The notes below the pieces were generated by a model. It was not told where the DNA came from and made no database searches. It was given only the letters and a program-made list of their open reading frames with translations. Positions 20,315-23,154 of a stretch of DNA of 23,154 bases are shown here, piece by piece. Source of the stretch: Deltaproteobacteria bacterium (GTDB lineage Bacteria; Desulfobacterota; Deferrimicrobia; Deferrimicrobiales; Deferrimicrobiaceae); assembly GCA_003105225.1 (NCBI GenBank), contig PQAK01000051.1, forward strand, positions 1-23,154, given 5' to 3'. Numbering within the stretch: the stretch's first letter is position 1; each line of letters opens with the position of its first letter. The position numbers were made by a program, and so were the translations under genes.

Positions 20315-21313
20315 TCAGTTCCAACCGCCTCGTAAATTCGGATCCTCGAACGCCGCGATCCGATCCACGAGATTGAGGAATTCCTCCGTGCGGAGACCGG
20401 GGACCGCCACGTGCAGGATAACGTATTGATCTCCACGCGACGTGGTTCCCGGCACCGGGACCCCTTTTCCCCTGAGGCGGAGCTTCCTCCCGCTGGAGGA
20501 TCCCGGCGGGACCGCCATCATGACGCGGCCGTCGATCGTGGGAACCGAGATTTTCGCCCCCTTCACCGCCTCGGAATAGTGGATCGGGATGTCGAGGAGG
20601 ATGTCGCTCCCTTCCCGCCGGAAATACGGGTGGGGCAGCATCCGGAGCGTGATCACCAGGTCCCCGCTTCCGGCGGGGCCGGCCGTCTCCTCCCCCTTGC
20701 CCGCCACGCGGATCTTGGAGCCGTCCTGCGCGCCGGCCGGGATCTTCACCTTGATTCTCTCCTCCTGCCGGACCGCGCCCGACCCGAAACACTGCGGGCA
20801 CCCCTTGCGCCCCGAGCGTCCCGTGCCGCCGCAGGAAGCGCACGCCCGCGGCCGGGAGTAACGGATTTCCCGGACCGTGCCCTGCGCCATGTCGAGGAAC
20901 TCCACCGGGACCTCCACGTGGATGTCGCGTCCCCGGCCGGCCTGGGCGAACCCCCCGCGCCCCCCGCGCAGCAGGTCGCCGAAGATCTCGTCGAAATCGA
21001 CGGTCTCGGTATGATAGACACGCCCTCCCGGCTCGAAGCCGAAGCCGCCGGGACCCCCGAAAGGCCCTTCCTGCCGGAATCCCCCGGAGAAGGCGCCGCT
21101 CCGGACGGCGTCGTATTCCTCCCGCTTCTTCCGGTCGCTCAGGACCTCGTTGGCCTCGTTGATCTCCTTGAACCGCGCCTCGGCCGCCTTGTCCCCCGGG
21201 TTGAAATCCGGATGGTGCTTCTTGGCCAGCCGCCGGAACGCCTTCTTGATCTCCTCCTCCTTGGCGTTCTCCGGCACGCCCAGGATCGCATAGTAGTCCT
21301 TCTTCGGATCCAT
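20315..21313 (-). CDS. DnaJ-class J-domain co-chaperone with reduced zinc region
   Basis: The 332-residue protein stimulates DnaK ATPase and delivers substrate. The J-domain spans 5-70 with HPD at 34-36. A Gly/Phe-rich linker follows (72-125), then the C-terminal beta-sandwich substrate domains (130-310). Between them is a shortened cysteine segment: Cys158/Cys161 in CASCGGTG and Cys172/Cys175 in CPQCFGSG. Canonical DnaJ has four CxxCxGxG repeats and two zinc sites; here only two repeats remain, enough for one zinc. CbpA-type proteins have none, so this is intermediate. The ATG at 21313 has a GGGGG run about 12 bases upstream. Its place after dnaK and two hsp20 genes fits a dedicated partner of that DnaK. 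Neither grpE nor a second dnaJ is present. Confidence 0.93.
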   Translation of the reverse strand: MDPKKDYYAILGVPENAKEEEIKKAFRRLAKKHHPDFNPGDKAAEARFKEINEANEVLSDRKKREEYDAVRSGAFSGGFRQEGPFGGPGGFGFEPGGRVYHTETVDFDEIFGDLLRGGRGGFAQAGRGRDIHVEVPVEFLDMAQGTVREIRYSRPRACASCGGTGRSGRKGCPQCFGSGAVRQEERIKVKIPAGAQDGSKIRVAGKGEETAGPAGSGDLVITLRMLPHPYFRREGSDILLDIPIHYSEAVKGAKISVPTIDGRVMMAVPPGSSSGRKLRLRGKGVPVPGTTSRGDQYVILHVAVPGLRTEEFLNLVDRIAAFEDPNLRGGWN

Positions 21314-21344
21314 CGCGGATGGACCCCCTTTCCCGGGAGACGCC

Positions 21345-21368
21345 CCGGGGGGCCGGAACGCCCCCCGG
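21345..21368 (-). repeat. 9-bp GC hairpin between hsp20 and dnaJ
   Basis: CCGGGGGGC (21345-21353) pairs perfectly with GCCCCCCGG (21360-21368) over a 6-base loop, 19 bases past the stop of the second Hsp20 gene. No U-tract follows. It is one of a series of spacer hairpins in the chaperone cluster. Confidence 0.5.
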
Positions 21369-21387
21369 TTCCCGGACCCGCCTGCCG

Positions 21388-21840
21388 CTATCTCACGTCG
21401 ACCTTGATCTGCTTGGGCTTGGCCTGCGCCTTCTTCGGGAGCTGCACCTCGAGCACGCCGTCCTTGAACTTCGCGCTGATCTTATCCTGCTCCACCGATG
21501 TGGGCAGGGAGAACGAGCGATGGAACGAACCGTAGGCGCGCTCGATCCGATGGTAGTTCTCTTCCTTGACCTCCTTCTCGAACTTCCGCTCCCCGTGCAG
21601 GGAAAGAATGCCGTCCTTGACATCCACGCCGATCTGGTCCTTCTCCACGCCCGGAAGCTCCGCCTTGACGACGACGGCATCGTCGGTTTCGTAAATGTCG
21701 ACCGCGGGCGTCCACATCCCTTTCGCCAGCGCTTCGTCGCGCCCCCGGGTGCGGGAAAAGGTGTCCTCGAAAAGCTGGTTCATCTTGTCCTGGATCCCCG
21801 ACAAGTCCCGTAACGGGTCCCACCACCGCACAATGGCCAT
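21388..21840 (-). CDS. Small heat shock protein Hsp20 (second copy)
   Basis: This 150-residue ATP-independent holdase binds unfolding proteins and passes them to DnaK/ClpB. The alpha-crystallin domain spans about 45-135, with the PGVEKDQIGVDV and FKDGVLEV motifs and a C-terminal QIKV that can serve as the IxI/V anchor. The frame extends to an ATG at 21858, but GGAGGAGG lies about four bases before the ATG at 21840 and the product then aligns end to end with the other Hsp20 copy. The two are clear paralogues of equal length (both begin MAIVRW and end PKQIKV plus 2-3 residues). Residues differ most between 25 and 45, in the N-terminal arm. Confidence 0.95.
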   Translation of the reverse strand: MAIVRWWDPLRDLSGIQDKMNQLFEDTFSRTRGRDEALAKGMWTPAVDIYETDDAVVVKAELPGVEKDQIGVDVKDGILSLHGERKFEKEVKEENYHRIERAYGSFHRSFSLPTSVEQDKISAKFKDGVLEVQLPKKAQAKPKQIKVDVR

Positions 21841-21874
21841 GGTTCCTCCTCCTTTCATCCGGCCTGTATCGTGG

Positions 21875-21902
21875 GCCGGCCCGGCCGGAAGGCCGGGCCG
21901 GC
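21875..21902 (-). repeat. 12-bp GC hairpin between the two hsp20 genes
   Basis: A perfect 12-bp inverted repeat (21875-21886 with 21891-21902) closes on GGAA, a GNRA-type tetraloop. It lies in the 85-base spacer between the hsp20 copies. No U-tract follows, so mRNA stabilisation or partial attenuation is more likely than full termination. Confidence 0.55.
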
Positions 21903-21925
21903 GGTGTTCGACGGAACCGCTGGAA

Positions 21926-22378
21926 TCAGGCGGCCACCTTGATCTGCTTCGGCTTGGCCGCTTCCTTCTTCGGGAGATGGATCTCGAGCACGCCGTTTTT
22001 CATCCTGGCGGTGATCTTCTCCTCGTCGACGGAGCCCGGGAGCGGGAACGATCGGTGGAAGGCGCCATATGCCCGTTCCATGCGGTGATAGCTCTCCTCC
22101 TTGACCTCGCGCTCGAGCTTCCGCTCTCCGCGAAGGGTCAGGATGCCTTCCTTGTACTCGACTCCGACCTGGTCCTTCTCCAGCCCGGGCAGCTCCGCGG
22201 TGACAACGATGTCGTCGTCCGTCTCGAAGATGTCGACGGTCGGCGCCCAGCCTCCGACGGCGAGCTCCCCTTCGCGTCCGCCTCCCGGGCGGCCGAAGAA
22301 GTCCTCGAACAACTGGTTCATCCTGCTCTGCATGGTTGACAACTCCCTGAACGGGTCCATCCAACGAACGATTGCCAT
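21926..22378 (-). CDS. Small heat shock protein Hsp20 (first copy)
   Basis: This is a 150-residue alpha-crystallin-type holdase. The N-terminal arm MAIVRWMDPFRELSTMQ is followed by a Gly-rich stretch (31-43). The crystallin domain (about 45-135) carries ELPGLEKDQVGVEY, the basic GERKLEREVKEESYHRMER strand region, FHRSFPLP and MKNGVLEI. The C-terminal QIKV may dock on neighbouring subunits. GGAGAGGAGGAAGG lies a few bases before the ATG at 22378, a strong ribosome site. It is transcribed directly after dnaK and before its paralogue, which suggests hetero-oligomers or different substrate ranges; that part is inference. Confidence 0.96.
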   Translation of the reverse strand: MAIVRWMDPFRELSTMQSRMNQLFEDFFGRPGGGREGELAVGGWAPTVDIFETDDDIVVTAELPGLEKDQVGVEYKEGILTLRGERKLEREVKEESYHRMERAYGAFHRSFPLPGSVDEEKITARMKNGVLEIHLPKKEAAKPKQIKVAA

Positions 22379-22396
22379 GGTCCTTCCTCCTCTCCT

Positions 22397-22417
22397 CCGG
22401 CCGGGAACTCCCGCCGG
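22397..22417 (-). repeat. Hairpin between dnaK and hsp20
   Basis: CCGG (22397-22400) and CGGG (22402-22405) pair with CCCG (22410-22413) and CCGG (22414-22417), with one bulged base and an AACT loop. It lies in the 59-base spacer after the dnaK stop, just upstream of the hsp20 ribosome site. No U-tract is present. Confidence 0.4.
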
Positions 22418-22437
22418 ATCCTCGGTTATCCCGGGAT

Positions 22438-23154
22438 CTATTTTTTCCCCGGGTCTTCGTATTCCGCTTCGACGACATCCCCTTCCGGCCCTTTTCCTCC
22501 CGCGGGACCGCCTGCGGCCGCTCCCTCCCCGCCCGGCGGGGGGGGCTGGGAAGCCGCCTGCTGGTACATCTTTTCCGCCAGGGCATGCGACTCCTTCATC
22601 AGCTTGTCCGCGGCGGCGCGCAGGGTCGCCTCGTCCTCGGACTTGAGGGATTCCTTCGCCTCGGCCACGGCGGCGTCGACCCTCGACGCCAGGTCGGCGG
22701 GCACCTTGTCGCGGTTCTCCCGGACCGTCTTCTCCGTGTTGTAGACCAGGGAGTCGAGGTGGTTCCTCGCCTCGATGACCGCCTTGCGCTTCCGGTCCTC
22801 GTCGGCGTGCGCCTCCGCCTCCTTCACCATCTGGTCGATGTCCTCCTTGTCCAGGCCGGTGGACGCCGTGATCGTGATCTTCTGCTCCCTGCTCGTCGCG
22901 GTGTCCTTCGCGTTGACGTGCAGGATGCCGTTGGCGTCGATGTCGAAGGTCACCTCGATCTTGGGAATGCCTCGGGGCGCCGAGGGGATCCCCTCCAGGT
23001 GGAACCTGCCCAGCGTCCGGTTCGCCGCGGCCATCTCGCGCTCGCCCTGGAGGACGTGGACCTCCACGCTGGTCTGGCCGTCCGCCGCCGTGGTGAAGAC
23101 CTCGCTCTTGCGCACCGGGATCGTCGTGTTCCGCTCGATGAGCTTCGTCATCAC
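22438..23154 (-). CDS. dnaK: Molecular chaperone DnaK, C-terminal part only
   Basis: The last 239 codons of an Hsp70 run off the right edge of the window, so the 5' end, about 400 codons, is missing. The part present begins at the substrate-binding domain (MTKLIERNTTIPVRKSEVFTTAADGQT) and continues through VLQGEREMA, GRFHLEGI, PRGIPKIEVTFDIDANGILHV and the helical lid (about 100-195 of this fragment). The tail is Pro/Gly-rich and ends EYEDPGKK, in place of the usual EFEEV-type acidic end. DnaK is the central ATP-dependent refolding chaperone. It is the first visible gene of the cluster; a promoter, if any, lies outside. Confidence 0.97.
   Translation of the reverse strand: MMTKLIERNTTIPVRKSEVFTTAADGQTSVEVHVLQGEREMAAANRTLGRFHLEGIPSAPRGIPKIEVTFDIDANGILHVNAKDTATSREQKITITASTGLDKEDIDQMVKEAEAHADEDRKRKAVIEARNHLDSLVYNTEKTVRENRDKVPADLASRVDAAVAEAKESLKSEDEATLRAAADKLMKESHALAEKMYQQAASQPPPPGGEGAAAGGPAGGKGPEGDVVEAEYEDPGKK

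Noticed and set aside
12520..23154. Transmissible heat-resistance island acquired by horizontal transfer
   Set aside because: No integrase, transposase, direct repeats or base-composition shift; YfdX, HdeD, KefB and thioredoxin genes of such islands are absent. The likeness in content is noted but transfer is not supported.

Overview
The window is a GC-rich, densely packed bacterial chromosome segment from a Gram-negative organism. Gene content and order (recN next to nadK, the SpoVG/IspE/tRNA-Gln group, a succinyl:acetate-type CoA-transferase, a long chaperone/protease cluster) most resemble Desulfobacterota (Deltaproteobacteria, Desulfuromonadia-like). This placement is an inference from family knowledge; no search was run. 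There are no insertion sequences, CRISPR arrays, phage genes or rRNA genes, and no gap longer than 300 bases lacks a gene.

Left part (1-7121), housekeeping, repair and redox: recN (3' end outside the window) follows nadK on the minus strand. A 3-methyladenine DNA glycosylase is on the plus strand, then a YajQ-family protein and thiol peroxidase on the minus strand. rarA/mgsA is on the plus strand. A single-cluster [4Fe-4S] ferredoxin (minus) is divergent from a thioredoxin-reductase-fold flavoprotein that lacks the redox CxxC (plus). The ferredoxin/flavoprotein spacer holds a large imperfect inverted repeat.

Middle part (7138-12431), signalling and central metabolism, all on the minus strand: a membrane HAMP-GAF-HD-GYP protein (likely c-di-GMP phosphodiesterase) sits behind a close match to a sigma-28 (FliA) promoter. 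Upstream is one long ORF joining a MerR-type DNA-binding domain to an acetyl-CoA hydrolase/CoA-transferase. It has a good internal Shine-Dalgarno and start at the junction and a palindromic operator-like site at its 5' end. Then come tRNA-Gln(UUG), spoVG and ispE, the last with a clear sigma-70 promoter.

Right part (12520-23154), a protein quality-control cluster of about 10.6 kb, all on the minus strand. Transcription order is dnaK (partial), two Hsp20 genes, a DnaJ-like co-chaperone with a reduced zinc region, HtpX membrane protease, a ClpA-like AAA+ unfoldase with altered pore loops, a DUF1844 protein, a DegP/HtrA protease and ClpB. Spacings are short, the Clp/DUF1844/DegP genes are apparently translationally coupled, and most other spacers contain perfect or near-perfect GC-rich hairpins. 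The cluster gathers holdases, a refolding system, a disaggregase and proteases for cytoplasm, membrane and periplasm, which suggests a coordinated stress response.

Most notable points: the MerR/CoA-transferase fusion with its operator, the sigma-28-like promoter of the HD-GYP gene, the ferredoxin/CxxC-less reductase pair, the unusual pore loops of the ClpA-like protein, and a hairpin that places the clpB Shine-Dalgarno in its loop.
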